Source of the DNA: JAJXWB01 sp046349085
GTDB lineage: Bacteria; Pseudomonadota; Alphaproteobacteria; Rhizobiales; Beijerinckiaceae
Assembly: GCA_046349085.1 (NCBI GenBank)
Contig: JAXMDA010000001.1
Location: forward strand, 434,001 to 498,000
DNA: 64,000 nt
Direction of reading: 5' to 3'
The notes under the pieces were generated by a model that had not been told where the DNA came from, ran no database searches, and saw nothing but the letters and a program-made list of their open reading frames with translations. This document shows positions 7,457-16,464 of this stretch, piece after piece. Positions within the stretch are counted from its first letter, which is position 1. Every line of letters begins with the position of its first letter. A program made the translations under genes and the position numbers.

Positions 7457-8376
7457 CGCCGCCGGCCGTCGCGCGGCGCCGCAAGTTCGTCGCCGGTGCG
7501 CCATAGTAGGACATTATAGGGCCTCTCGCCATCGCGCGCGCCGATCGCCACGATTTCAGCCGCATTCACGCGCCCCTGCGCGTCGACGACGCGGATTTCG
7601 AACCGTGTCGGCTTCAGCGTCTGATCACTCCCCTGCCCGCCCTCAGGCTGTGAATTTGGATTCGCCAATCCTGCCGCGTATTCGGGATTGCGGGCGCCCT
7701 GCGCCTGCGAAAGGTCCGGAGCCGATGCGCCGGCGTTGGCCGCGGGCTCCTGATCTTGCTGAGCGGCCCGCGAATCCCCTCGTCCTCCATATACCGTCAC
7801 CAATGGCGCGATTCGCGCGACGACCTCAGAGGGGATTTCGATCACGTCCCACAATTCCTCGACCGACTGGAACGCGCCGTGACGCGGCATGTAGGGCACG
7901 CCGGCTGCGCGATAGCTGAGGTCTTCCATGCCGGCGCTCTGCCCGCCCCGGCTTTCGCGCCATCCGACGATTCGCTGCGCATAGCGTTCTGCGTGGCCGC
8001 GACCTGCTCCGGACTCGGCGATCAGGAGGGCAAGGTTCTCAAGCGACGCCTTGTTGAGGTCGAGCCGAAGCGCTTCCGCCGAATAGCGCACGCGCACATT
8101 CGCCTCGCCGATGCGATAATCGAAAACGCCTTCGGTCGGACGGACCTGCGCGTCCATTCGCGACAGGTCATAGACCGCAAGTTCGAGCGCGCCAGCCAGA
8201 GCCGCCTCTGCGCCCACGCGGCGCATATAGAAATCGGCGCTCTGCGCCATTGTAAGCGCGTAGGCGACATAAGCCCCGATAAGTCCGGCAAGGGCCGCGA
8301 GAATCCAGAGCACGGCGATCAAGACGAATCCGTCGGATGCGCCGGAGAGACGGTTGCGGAGCCATATGCGCCTCAC
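7453..8376 (-). CDS. gspK: Type II secretion system minor pseudopilin GspK
   Basis: A 307-residue minor pseudopilin that should cap the pseudopilus with GspI and GspJ. After a short basic leader comes the prepilin helix GFVLIAVLWILAALAGLIGAY, lacking the usual Glu5, as is normal for GspK. The alpha-domain region LDLNKASLENLALLI and the later AFQSVEELWDVIEI are typical of GspK helix-hairpin-helix-like repeats. The start is a GTG at 8376 that overlaps the gspJ stop (GTGA, 8373-8376), with GGGGAG upstream. The C-terminal ~100 residues are Gln/Pro/Ala-rich before a final folded stretch. Confidence 0.9.
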   Translation of the reverse strand: MRRIWLRNRLSGASDGFVLIAVLWILAALAGLIGAYVAYALTMAQSADFYMRRVGAEAALAGALELAVYDLSRMDAQVRPTEGVFDYRIGEANVRVRYSAEALRLDLNKASLENLALLIAESGAGRGHAERYAQRIVGWRESRGGQSAGMEDLSYRAAGVPYMPRHGAFQSVEELWDVIEIPSEVVARIAPLVTVYGGRGDSRAAQQDQEPAANAGASAPDLSQAQGARNPEYAAGLANPNSQPEGGQGSDQTLKPTRFEIRVVDAQGRVNAAEIVAIGARDGERPYNVLLWRTGDELAAPRDGRRR

Positions 8377-9098
8377 TGCGGATTGCTCCCCGCGCGCGGC
8401 AATTGTCCCGGCTGCGGCCCCGATTGCCGGCAGGACGCCGTCGATGGAGCAGAGGCGCAGCGCGCGGGCGCATCCGCGTGAATGACGGCTGTGGTCGAAA
8501 GCACGATTTGCATGTTCGAGGGATCGCGCATTTCGACGCGCACACGTGAAGGCAGCGCCCCGGCGTCGTCCCACGTCGGCCGCCAGCGGCCCTCCGCATC
8601 GGCATAGGAGAAGGCGATGCGCGAACTCGCGCGCAGCAGAATGGCTACGCTGGTGAACCGCAGATCCTGCGCAGCCGAGACGCCGGGCGGAAGGGGCGTG
8701 AAACGCGCCCGCCGCCGCACGAGGCGCAATCCGGTCTTCTCTCGCACGGACGAGATACGCACGACTTCAAGACCGGGCCGCTCACCGGGATCAAGGGTCG
8801 GCCGGACGAAAGTGACGGCGTCAGGCGCGCCGTTGAAGAACTGAACATCGTCCTGACCGCCGCCCGTCACGTAGCGCGCCTCGCCGAGATCGGCGACAAT
8901 CCTGTCGAGCGCCAATGCATAGAGATCGGCCTGCTGCACCTTGTGAAATCCGCGGTTCCAGACCGGCATCCATTGCGCGATGAGCGTCGAGATTCCCCCC
9001 ATGATCAACCCGGTCAGCGCGAGCGCGACCAGGCCTTCGAGAATCGAAAATCCCGCACAGGCCTCCCCGGCGGCCCTGGATTTGGCGCGGGGCGTCAC
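8373..9098 (-). CDS. gspJ: Type II secretion system minor pseudopilin GspJ
   Basis: A 241-residue minor pseudopilin. Near residue 15 it has the prepilin cleavage region and hydrophobic helix GFSILEGLVALALTGLIMGG with Glu at position 5 of the mature form (recognised by the prepilin peptidase). The remainder is a beta-rich globular domain. The start is GTG at 9098, overlapping the gspI stop (GTGA, 9095-9098); longer in-frame readings run inside gspI and were rejected. GspJ assembles with GspI, GspK and GspH at the pseudopilus tip. Confidence 0.85.
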   Translation of the reverse strand: MTPRAKSRAAGEACAGFSILEGLVALALTGLIMGGISTLIAQWMPVWNRGFHKVQQADLYALALDRIVADLGEARYVTGGGQDDVQFFNGAPDAVTFVRPTLDPGERPGLEVVRISSVREKTGLRLVRRRARFTPLPPGVSAAQDLRFTSVAILLRASSRIAFSYADAEGRWRPTWDDAGALPSRVRVEMRDPSNMQIVLSTTAVIHADAPARCASAPSTASCRQSGPQPGQLPRAGSNPQ

Positions 9099-9535
9099 GA
9101 GGCGGCCCTGCCAAGACGCACGGTGACGATCTCGGCGCTTGCGCCGGTAGGCCCGGTGACGCGCACAACGACGCGGAAGGGAATCCAAACTGCCTGCTGT
9201 TGCGGCGGTTGCGGCTGCTGCAATGTTTCGGACAGCGACGGTTGCCTGGACGGCCGTGCGACCGCCATCGGCTCGACGTCGATTCGCCACGCATAGCCGT
9301 CCATCGCTCCGGCCGAACCGCGGGCGAAGTTTCGTTCCGTCAGCTCGTTCACCAGGCGGCGGGCGACCTGCGCCAGCTCCACGCGTTCGGCCTCGACCCG
9401 GTTGGCGCGCCGGCCGACGGAGGAAAGCGAGCCGAGCGACGCCATCGCCGCGGCGAGCAGGGCCAGAGCGACCAGAACCTCCAGAAGCGTGAAGCCGGCC
9501 TCGGCCGTACGCTCAGGCCGCGTCACCCGGGACAA
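9095..9535 (-). CDS. gspI: Type II secretion system minor pseudopilin GspI
   Basis: A 146-residue minor pseudopilin with the prepilin motif G-F-T-L-L-E-V-L-V-A-L-A and a short globular domain (QVARRLVNELTERNF ... DGYAWRIDVEP), the arrangement expected for GspI. The chosen start is a TTG at 9535, eight bases behind a GGAGG ribosome site; a GTG three codons in is the alternative. It overlaps the end of gspH by 23 bases. A Gln/Pro-rich insert (QQPQPPQQQ) breaks the last beta hairpin. Confidence 0.85.
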   Translation of the reverse strand: MSRVTRPERTAEAGFTLLEVLVALALLAAAMASLGSLSSVGRRANRVEAERVELAQVARRLVNELTERNFARGSAGAMDGYAWRIDVEPMAVARPSRQPSLSETLQQPQPPQQQAVWIPFRVVVRVTGPTGASAEIVTVRLGRAAS

Positions 9536-9989
9536 TCTCGACGCCTCCAGTCAGCCAGTTGACGCGTATCTGCAACGTGAAACCCAGACGCGACAGGATG
9601 AGCGAGCCGCCGCAGGAAAGTCCAGACGGGAAGAATTGAATCGACTGGTCGGCAGGCGCCCCGCGACATGTGCGCGCCAGAATCGCGCTGAAAGCCACGT
9701 CCCCGGGGAGCATGACCCTGGCGCCTGTCGTTCCCGACAGAATTGTATGGCTGGCCGAATTGATCAGCGTAGCTGTCGCGACGCCGCGCTCGATCGCTAT
9801 CTGTCGTTCTTGTTTGATGAGGGCCGCAATCTTGATCGCGTAGGATTCGAACGCAGTGCGCGACGTCCCGCGCGGTATCGCGGGCGTTAGCACCGCCGCG
9901 ACCAGGCCGATGATCGCAAGCGCGCAGACTGTCTCGAGCAGGGTAAACCCGTCCTGCCCGAGCGTCCGGTCACTCGCCGTTCTTGACAT
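9513..9989 (-). CDS. gspH: Type II secretion system minor pseudopilin GspH
   Basis: A 158-residue pseudopilin with a leader ending in G and the helix GFTLLETVCALAIIGLVAAV, including Glu5 of the mature protein. The C-terminal domain has a beta-sheet pattern with two cysteines (TCRGAPAD, LSCGGS) that could form a disulfide in the periplasm. The ATG start at 9989 overlaps the gspG end by 20 bases. By position between gspG and gspI it is GspH; motif-wise it could only be called a type II/IV pseudopilin. Confidence 0.8.
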   Translation of the reverse strand: MSRTASDRTLGQDGFTLLETVCALAIIGLVAAVLTPAIPRGTSRTAFESYAIKIAALIKQERQIAIERGVATATLINSASHTILSGTTGARVMLPGDVAFSAILARTCRGAPADQSIQFFPSGLSCGGSLILSRLGFTLQIRVNWLTGGVEIVPGDAA

Positions 9990-10434
9990 AGCCCGCCGCG
10001 CCTTTCGCGCCGTTGGCGCCATCCGGTCCGAAAGACATGATATCATAAGGCTTTCGGTCGCCGGGCGACTTGTAGACATAGGCCGAGCCCCAGGGATCCT
10101 TCGGCACGATCGCGCCCTTCAGATAGGGGCCGTTCCAGGCGGGCGCGCCGGAGGGGCGCTGCATCAGCGCATTCAGGCCCTCCGTCGAGGACGGATAGCG
10201 TCCCACATCGAGGAAATAGAGATCGAGCGCGCTGGAAAAGCTCTCGATCTGGATCTTGGCCGCCTTCACCTTGGCGTCCGACAGGTAGTTGAGCACCCGC
10301 GGGCCGACGAGGCCCATGATGAGGCCGATGATCGAGATGACGACCAGCACTTCGACAAGAGTGAAGCCGGCCTGCGCGGCGCGGCGGCGCGCGTTGCGGC
10401 TCTGGTTCTTGGCGGAACGAACGATCTGCGACAT
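9970..10434 (-). CDS. gspG: Type II secretion system major pseudopilin GspG
   Basis: A 154-residue major pseudopilin. The prepilin sequence AGFTLVEVLVVISIIGLIMG, the ALDLYFLDVGRYPSSTEGL stretch and the calcium-site-like tail KDPWGSAYVYKSPGDRKPYDIMSFGPDG are hallmark GspG features. Subunits are cleaved by the prepilin peptidase (gene at 16461) and polymerise into the pseudopilus piston that pushes folded proteins through the GspD secretin. It starts 15 bases after gspF ends. Confidence 0.97.
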   Translation of the reverse strand: MSQIVRSAKNQSRNARRRAAQAGFTLVEVLVVISIIGLIMGLVGPRVLNYLSDAKVKAAKIQIESFSSALDLYFLDVGRYPSSTEGLNALMQRPSGAPAWNGPYLKGAIVPKDPWGSAYVYKSPGDRKPYDIMSFGPDGANGAKGAAGYVKNGE

Positions 10435-10449
10435 GGACGACTTTCGAAT

Positions 10450-11655
10450 TCAGCCCGCGAGCTGGTTGACGGACAGGAGCGCGGTCATGACGGAGACGAT
10501 CAGGCCGCCGACGACGAGCGCGATTGCGATGATGGCCGCCGGACCGACCACGGCGACGATGCGATCCAGGCTGCGTTGCAGCTTCGCCTCGTAGAAATCG
10601 GCTATCCGGCCCAGAACCATCGGCAGACGGCCGGTCTCCTCCCCCAGGCGAAGCGTACGCACCGCCATTTGGGGCAGCGCATGCGTTTCCGTGAGCGCCT
10701 CGGACAGTTTCCCGCCTTGCCGCACGTGATCGACAGTGCGCGCCCATGCGTCCGACTTGCCGGTCGAAGCCATGATGTCGACGATGATGCGCAGGGCGGG
10801 AGCAAGGCCGACGCCGCTCGTCAGCAACAGGCCGAGATTACGGCAAAAAAGTGCAGCGCGGCGATATTCGAGCACGCGGTCGACAAAGGGAATACGGCCG
10901 AGCAGGTCGACAAAGGCCGAGCGTAGTTCGCGACGTTTCGACGCCCACCAGACAAAGGCGATGAAGGCCGCCGCAGCGATCGCGATAATGTTGAGATGCG
11001 CCCGCAAGCCCGCGGAAACCGTGAGGAAGAACCCAAGCAGCGGATCGATCTTCGCATTGAAGTCGCGCAGGACGGTTTCGAATTGCGGCAAGACGGCGAT
11101 CAGGAAGAACAGCAGCACCATGGCGGCCGCCGTCATGATGAACGCAGGGTAGCGCAATGCGTCCAGCAGCCGCCGACGCAATCCTTCCGCACGCTGGCGT
11201 TCGGCGGCGAGCGTTTCCAGCACGGTTTCGAGCGACCCCGACGTTTCGCCGGCCTTGCAGAGCGCAATGTACATGGGCGAGAAAAGGTCCGGGTGCCGCG
11301 AGAGCGCGTCGGCGAAGCTGTCGCCGGAAGCGACGGTGGCGCTGATCTTTGCAAGAGCCGACCGGAGGCGTCCCGTGCTGGGGTCGTTCGCCATGAGGTC
11401 CAGGGCGTCGTGTATCCGCGCGCCAGTCTTGAGCAGAAGCGCCAGATCGGCTGTCATGATCGTGACGTCCTCGGCGCTCGCGCGCGCGCCGAAGGACAAT
11501 CCGCCTATCGCGTTCGCTCCACGGCGCTCGCCATCGATCGGAATCAGGCCGAGATATTCGATGCGACGCGCCAATTCCTCGCGCGAGTCGGCGTCGATGG
11601 ACCCGGTAACGATCTCTCCGGTCTGGCTGAGCGCCCTGTACTGGAATTCAGGCAT
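10450..11655 (-). CDS. gspF: Type II secretion system inner-membrane protein GspF
   Basis: A 401-residue polytopic platform protein with two T2SSF domains. The N-terminus MPEFQYRALSQTGEIVTGSI is typical. Hydrophobic segments lie near residues 170-190 and 220-240 and at the C-terminus (AAIIAIALVVGGLIVSVMTALLSV). Each domain repeats the pattern of a GE(T) loop, AGETSGSLETVLETLA and LGEETGRLPMVLGRIA. GspF couples the ATPase GspE to pilin assembly. Its ATG follows the gspE stop by three bases. Confidence 0.95.
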   Translation of the reverse strand: MPEFQYRALSQTGEIVTGSIDADSREELARRIEYLGLIPIDGERRGANAIGGLSFGARASAEDVTIMTADLALLLKTGARIHDALDLMANDPSTGRLRSALAKISATVASGDSFADALSRHPDLFSPMYIALCKAGETSGSLETVLETLAAERQRAEGLRRRLLDALRYPAFIMTAAAMVLLFFLIAVLPQFETVLRDFNAKIDPLLGFFLTVSAGLRAHLNIIAIAAAAFIAFVWWASKRRELRSAFVDLLGRIPFVDRVLEYRRAALFCRNLGLLLTSGVGLAPALRIIVDIMASTGKSDAWARTVDHVRQGGKLSEALTETHALPQMAVRTLRLGEETGRLPMVLGRIADFYEAKLQRSLDRIVAVVGPAAIIAIALVVGGLIVSVMTALLSVNQLAG

Positions 11656-11658
11656 GGC

Positions 11659-13329
11659 TCATCGCACCGTCGTGACGCGCAAGGCTTCGGCGGGCGAAGT
11701 CACGCCGGCCAGACACTTGACGACCGCGTCCTCGATCATGGTGGTCATGCCCGAAGCGCGCGCCGCGCGGTCGATTTCGCGGGCGTCGGCGCGCGCGCCG
11801 ATCAACTCGTGGATTTCGTCGGTCATTTCCAGCACTTCGAAAATGCCGGTGCGGCCGCGATAGCCCGCGTTGTTGCAGCGCTCGCACCCCGCCGGCCGCC
11901 ATATGCGGTCGCCGACCTTCAGCCCGAGCGCGGCGTAACGCCGATCGTTGGCGCATGTCTCGGCGTCGAGCGTCTCGGGCTTCTTGCAGCGCTCGCACAG
12001 CACGCGCACCAGCCGCTGCCCGATGACCGCGCGAAGCGTCGATCGCAGCAGGAACGGCTCGACGCCGAGGTCGATCAGGCGCGGCACGGCGGCGCTCGCA
12101 GTCTCGGTATGCAATGTCGTCAGCACGAGATGGCCGGTCAGCGCCGCGTGAATGGAAATGTCGGCGGTTTCGCGATCGCGGATCTCGCCCACCATGATGA
12201 CGTCGGGGTCCTGCCGGACGAATGCGCGCATGGCGGTGGCGAATGTCAGGCCGATCGACGGTTTGACCTGCGACTGGTTGACGAATTCGATCTCGTATTC
12301 GACGGGATCCTCGATCGTCAGAATCTTGCGGCTGGGATCGTTGAGGATCGACAGCATCGTGGCGAGCGATGTGGTCTTGCCGCTGCCCGTCGGCCCGGTG
12401 ACGGCGACAAGGCCGTGCGGCAGGCCGAGAATTTGCGACACCTTGCGTTCATCGCCGGGCGAGAGCCCGAGCTTCTTGATGTCGAGCAGCCCACGATCGC
12501 GCGGCAGGAGGCGGATCACCGCGGCCTCGCCGTGCTGGCGCGGCATGGTCGCCACGCGCATGTCGATGTCCGAGGCGCCGATACGCACGCGCGCAGCGCC
12601 ATCCTGCGGCAGCCGGCGCTCGGCAATGTCCAGCGAGGCGAGAATCTTGATGCGCGAAATGATGGCCTCGGGCACGATCAGCGTCGGCGCGGGCACGATG
12701 CGCAACATGCCGTCGATGCGCATGCGAACGACCAATCCGCTGCGAAACGGCTCGACGTGAATGTCGCTCGCCCGCATGTCGATCGCTTTTTCGATCAGAT
12801 CGTTGACGGCCCGCACGACCGGCGCGCCGCTCGCGAGATCCCGCAGGTTCTCGATGTCGTCCGGTCGCGCCGTCGTGACCGCGTCCGTTCGCTCTGGCTC
12901 CTCCTCGAGCGTCTCGCGCAGCAGGAGCGCAATATCGTCGTAGGCGGCGACGACGAGCGAGACCGGTTGGCCGAGCGCGAGTTCCGCCGCGCGCGTCGTC
13001 GCCTGATCCCAGGGGTCCGCGACCGCCAGCCATGCGCGGCCCTCGCCGTCGGCGAAGGGGAAGACGAAAGTCTGGCGCAGGAATCTGCGAGAGAATTTCT
13101 CGACCAGCGGCTCGCCCTGCTTCAGGTCCGCATAGCTTGCGCGGGCAAGCCGCGCGAAAGCCGCGACTTCATCGGCAAAATCGTGGGAGCTGAGAAAAGA
13201 AGTTTCCCAGACGCGGCGCAACCGCGATTCGTCCGCGCCGGTCCGGCTGCGGTCGAGCGCGGCGTCGAAATGCAGGCGGTAGCGTTCGCTGAGCTGGTTG
13301 GCGAAATCTTCGATCGGATCCGCAGCCAT
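11659..13329 (-). CDS. gspE: Type II secretion system ATPase GspE
   Basis: A 556-residue secretion ATPase that powers pseudopilus assembly from the cytoplasmic face. The N-terminal ~150 residues match the GspE N-domain that docks on GspL. The core holds the Walker A motif GPTGSGKTTS near residue 313, the Asp box (ILTIEDPVEYE), Walker B (DPDVIMVGEIRDRETA) and the His box (GHLVLTTLHTE). A zinc-binding loop with two CxxC pairs (CERCKK and CERCNNAG) follows, as in most GspE proteins. All catalytic elements are intact. Confidence 0.97.
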   Translation of the reverse strand: MAADPIEDFANQLSERYRLHFDAALDRSRTGADESRLRRVWETSFLSSHDFADEVAAFARLARASYADLKQGEPLVEKFSRRFLRQTFVFPFADGEGRAWLAVADPWDQATTRAAELALGQPVSLVVAAYDDIALLLRETLEEEPERTDAVTTARPDDIENLRDLASGAPVVRAVNDLIEKAIDMRASDIHVEPFRSGLVVRMRIDGMLRIVPAPTLIVPEAIISRIKILASLDIAERRLPQDGAARVRIGASDIDMRVATMPRQHGEAAVIRLLPRDRGLLDIKKLGLSPGDERKVSQILGLPHGLVAVTGPTGSGKTTSLATMLSILNDPSRKILTIEDPVEYEIEFVNQSQVKPSIGLTFATAMRAFVRQDPDVIMVGEIRDRETADISIHAALTGHLVLTTLHTETASAAVPRLIDLGVEPFLLRSTLRAVIGQRLVRVLCERCKKPETLDAETCANDRRYAALGLKVGDRIWRPAGCERCNNAGYRGRTGIFEVLEMTDEIHELIGARADAREIDRAARASGMTTMIEDAVVKCLAGVTSPAEALRVTTVR

Positions 13330-13342
13330 GCCGGGCCCTCTC

Positions 13343-13861
13343 TCACCCGCCCTTGACGAGACTTCCGGGCGTGCAGTCGGGACCCCTGAGATCGTCGAGC
13401 GTAAGGCGTTGGGCGTCTGTCATCTCCTTCAACGACAGCTTCGAGGCTATTCCGTTGCGAATCCGTACCCAATCACGGCGCAATTGTCCCTGCGCCCGCG
13501 CAACCGCCTGGTTGGTCCACGCATAGGCCAGCACATAGTCCTGTGGCGCGCCGCGACCGAGGTCGTGCGCCATGCCGAGCAGAAATTGCGCATGCGGCTG
13601 TCCCCGGTCGGCGGCGCAATGGTACCAGTAGACCGCCTTTTCGGCGTTCTGCGGCACGCCGACGCCTTTTTCATAGAGATAACCGAGCCATGCCTGGGCG
13701 CGCGCGTCGCCGCGATAGGCCAGTTCGACACGCTTGAAGGCAGGCGGCTTGTACCACAGGCTTTGCGCAGCGGCCGCGCCGCCCAGAGACGCCAGCGCTA
13801 TAACGACCATGCCGCTCCTGCGCGCAGTCTTGCTCAAATACCGCAGCTCCAAAACCGACAC
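13343..13861 (-). CDS. Exported Sel1-repeat protein next to the T2SS genes
   Basis: A protein of about 172 residues with a hydrophobic signal segment (MVVIALASLGGAAAAQS) preceded by a basic stretch, then at least two Sel1-like repeats (AQAWLGYLYEKGVGVPQN, AQFLLGMAHDLGRGAP) that form alpha-alpha hairpins for protein contacts. It precedes gspE by 13 bases on the same strand, so it is probably the first gene of the gspE-M operon. The chosen GTG start at 13861 lies eight bases from GAGGG; ATG at 13810 behind AGGAG is equally possible and gives a conventional signal peptide. It may be a T2SS accessory factor; the function is not known. Confidence 0.7.
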   Translation of the reverse strand: MSVLELRYLSKTARRSGMVVIALASLGGAAAAQSLWYKPPAFKRVELAYRGDARAQAWLGYLYEKGVGVPQNAEKAVYWYHCAADRGQPHAQFLLGMAHDLGRGAPQDYVLAYAWTNQAVARAQGQLRRDWVRIRNGIASKLSLKEMTDAQRLTLDDLRGPDCTPGSLVKGG

Positions 13862-14106
13862 TGGCAAAACCCTCTAAGCCTGCACGTACGACCGGAATAC
13901 ACGGAGAAGCGGTCCATTCGCCGCAGTCAAACCTCTGACGCCTCTGTTGAAAGCTTGACAGCGCCCCCTCTCTTGCGCACGGAAGGGTGTTTCCATTTGG
14001 CCACTTCCAGCGCCAAATCGGAATGGCGGGGGGTCGCCTCTTTCGTGCGCAACGGTATGCGTATAGAAGATTTTTTACAATTGGTGTAGCGGCGGGTTTC
14101 GTTGGT

Positions 14107-16464
14107 ATGAAGTTTGGGCGTTCCCGACGAACATCGTTTGCGCGCCGTTTTGGCGCAGCGGCGGTGGTTCTGGGGATCGGCGCGCTTTCGGCGTCCTGCA
14201 ATCTCACATCTGCCGGCTTGGGCAGCGACGGCCGGGAAGCGCCCAGCGCCGGCGACGCCGTGCGCAATGTCGACCTCGAACCGCGATTTCCGCGGGCGGA
14301 CAAGACCGCCAATTCCGGCGACGGGGCCTTCTCCCGCGCCTTTTCGATTTTCGGCAGCCGCTCGGGCGGGGAGGAGGCCGCGGGCGCGAGCGGCGGCCGC
14401 GAACTCGCCATGGCAGACGCCGGCGGCGCTGACGCGGGCGAAGGCGGAATAAATCTCAATTTCGAAAATGCGCCCATTTCGGCCGTCGCCAAGGTCATCC
14501 TCGGCGACGCCCTCAAGGTCGGCTACACAATCGACCCCCGCGTTCAGGGCTCGATCACGCTCTCCTCCGGGCGTCCGGTGCCGCGGGGCAAGCTCCTCTA
14601 CGTGCTCGAATCGGCGCTCAAATCGAGCGGGATGGCGCTCGTGCGCGACTCGCACGGCTATTCGATCGCGCCCGCGGGCGAAGCCATGGGAACCGGGATC
14701 GTCGACGGCGCAGATTCGTTACAGCCAGGCTACGGCGTCACCGTGATCCCGCTCCGGTACGTCTCGTCCCAGACCGTCGCCAAACTGCTCGAAGGCTTTT
14801 CCGTCAAGCCTGGCGCGATCCGGTCCGACAGTTCCGGAAACATTCTCATCGTCTCGGGTTCGGCGGCGGAGCGGCGCATGGCGCTGGATACGGTCGCAAA
14901 CTTCGACGCGGACTGGATGCGCGGTCAATCGGTCGGCGTGTATCCGCTGCAGAGCGCGACGCCCGAGCCAATTGTGGCGGAGTTGGAGAAGATCCTCGAT
15001 TCCGGCGAAGGCGGCATGGGCCAGGGACTGGTCAAGTTCCAGTCGATCTCACGCATGAACGCGATCCTCGTCGTGGCCAAGAAGCCCGAGCTTCTTCGCA
15101 ACGCGTCGAACTGGATCCGCAGGCTCGACGGCTCCAATACCGCAGCCATCGGGGTGAAAGTCTATCACGTGCGCCACGGCGACGCGCGCCATCTGACGCA
15201 GTTGCTCAACGAGATGTTTCTCGGAGGCACGATAGGGCTCGACAATCAGGCCGGCGCCACGCCGCCTTCGTCCGGGTCGCGCTCGATGTCGCCGGTCGAG
15301 AGGCTGACAGGCGGCGGCCAGGGCCTGCAGGCGCCGATCGGCCAGGGCCAGTCGCCCTTCGGCGGATTGTCGGCGCAGCAAAACGCGCCGGGCGGTCAAG
15401 GCGCCGGCCAGCGGCCCGGTCAGGGCGGTCTCGGCCGCGGCCTCGGCGGCGGCGCCGGGACGGGCGGCGGCCTTGCCGGCGCTGGCGGCGCTGGCGGGGA
15501 CAACGAGAATTCCGTCATGCCCGGCGTGCGCATCACGGCCGACGCCGCGAACAATTCGATCCTGATCTACGCGAACCAGCAGAATTACAAGACAATCGAA
15601 CGCGCGCTCATTCAACTCGACCGGCCGCGTGGCCAGGTGGCGATCGAATTGACCATCGCCGAGGTGACCCTCAACGACAAGCTGAACTATGGCGTGCAGT
15701 TCTTCCTGCAAAGCAGCGATCTCGGGTTGAAGGGAGATCGAGGCTCCATCATCAACACCGCGATCACGGCGCCGATCGCGCAGGCCTTTCCCGGCTTCAA
15801 CTTCCTCGTCGGCTCGCAGGCGCAGCCGCGCCTGATCATCAACGCGCTGCACGGCTATACCGACGTCAAGGTGCTGTCGAACCCTTCGATTGTCGTGGTC
15901 GACAATCAGCCTGCGACCCTTCAAGTGGGCGATCAGGTGCCCGTGCAAACAGGCAACGCCACCGTGCTGAGCACCAGCAACACGGTCGTCAGCACGGTCG
16001 ACTACAAGAACACGGGCATTATTCTGCGCGTCCTCCCGCGCATCACGTCCAGCGGCGCCGTAACGCTGGAAGTCGAGCAGGAAATCAGCTCCGTGCCGAA
16101 CGCCGACGGCACGACGCAGACGCTGACGCCGACGATTTCGGAGCGCCGGGTCAAGAGCACGATCAACGTCATGAGCGGCCAGACCGTGTTGCTGGCGGGC
16201 CTGATCGCCGACGCCTATTCGCGCGGGCGCAACGGCATCCCCGTGCTCGATCAAATCCCCATCGTCGGCGACGTCTTCACGCAGCAGACGAAGGGCGGCA
16301 AGCGCACGGAACTCATCGTGTTCATCAAGCCTCAGATCATCCGCGATCCCGTGGAGGCGTCCGTCATCGCCGCCGAGCTGCGCTCCAAGATGCGCGGATC
16401 GCGTGTGCGCTCCGACGAGCCGCCGGGCGGCGTCTCTGCGCGCACGCCGCGCATCATCCAGTGA
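14107..16464 (+). CDS. gspD: Type II secretion system secretin GspD
   Basis: A 785-residue outer-membrane secretin, divergent from the rest of the gsp operon. A basic N-region and hydrophobic stretch end at Cys31 (GALSASC), suggesting a lipoprotein-type signal, although the -3 residue is not ideal. The N0 domain (NLNFENAPISAVAKVILGD) and N1-N3 repeats follow. N3 contains an unusually long Gly/Gln-rich insertion (about 15,350-15,510). The C-terminal secretin domain has VPVQTGN and a typical end (GGKRTELIVFIKPQII). The start at 14107 precedes the signal; longer upstream readings run through the promoter region. Confidence 0.95.
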   Translation: MKFGRSRRTSFARRFGAAAVVLGIGALSASCNLTSAGLGSDGREAPSAGDAVRNVDLEPRFPRADKTANSGDGAFSRAFSIFGSRSGGEEAAGASGGRELAMADAGGADAGEGGINLNFENAPISAVAKVILGDALKVGYTIDPRVQGSITLSSGRPVPRGKLLYVLESALKSSGMALVRDSHGYSIAPAGEAMGTGIVDGADSLQPGYGVTVIPLRYVSSQTVAKLLEGFSVKPGAIRSDSSGNILIVSGSAAERRMALDTVANFDADWMRGQSVGVYPLQSATPEPIVAELEKILDSGEGGMGQGLVKFQSISRMNAILVVAKKPELLRNASNWIRRLDGSNTAAIGVKVYHVRHGDARHLTQLLNEMFLGGTIGLDNQAGATPPSSGSRSMSPVERLTGGGQGLQAPIGQGQSPFGGLSAQQNAPGGQGAGQRPGQGGLGRGLGGGAGTGGGLAGAGGAGGDNENSVMPGVRITADAANNSILIYANQQNYKTIERALIQLDRPRGQVAIELTIAEVTLNDKLNYGVQFFLQSSDLGLKGDRGSIINTAITAPIAQAFPGFNFLVGSQAQPRLIINALHGYTDVKVLSNPSIVVVDNQPATLQVGDQVPVQTGNATVLSTSNTVVSTVDYKNTGIILRVLPRITSSGAVTLEVEQEISSVPNADGTTQTLTPTISERRVKSTINVMSGQTVLLAGLIADAYSRGRNGIPVLDQIPIVGDVFTQQTKGGKRTELIVFIKPQIIRDPVEASVIAAELRSKMRGSRVRSDEPPGGVSARTPRIIQ

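Noticed and set aside
10996..13356. A 786-residue plus-strand frame opposite gspE and gspF
   Set aside because: The minus strand encodes intact GspE and GspF with all motifs; the plus frame is a shadow.
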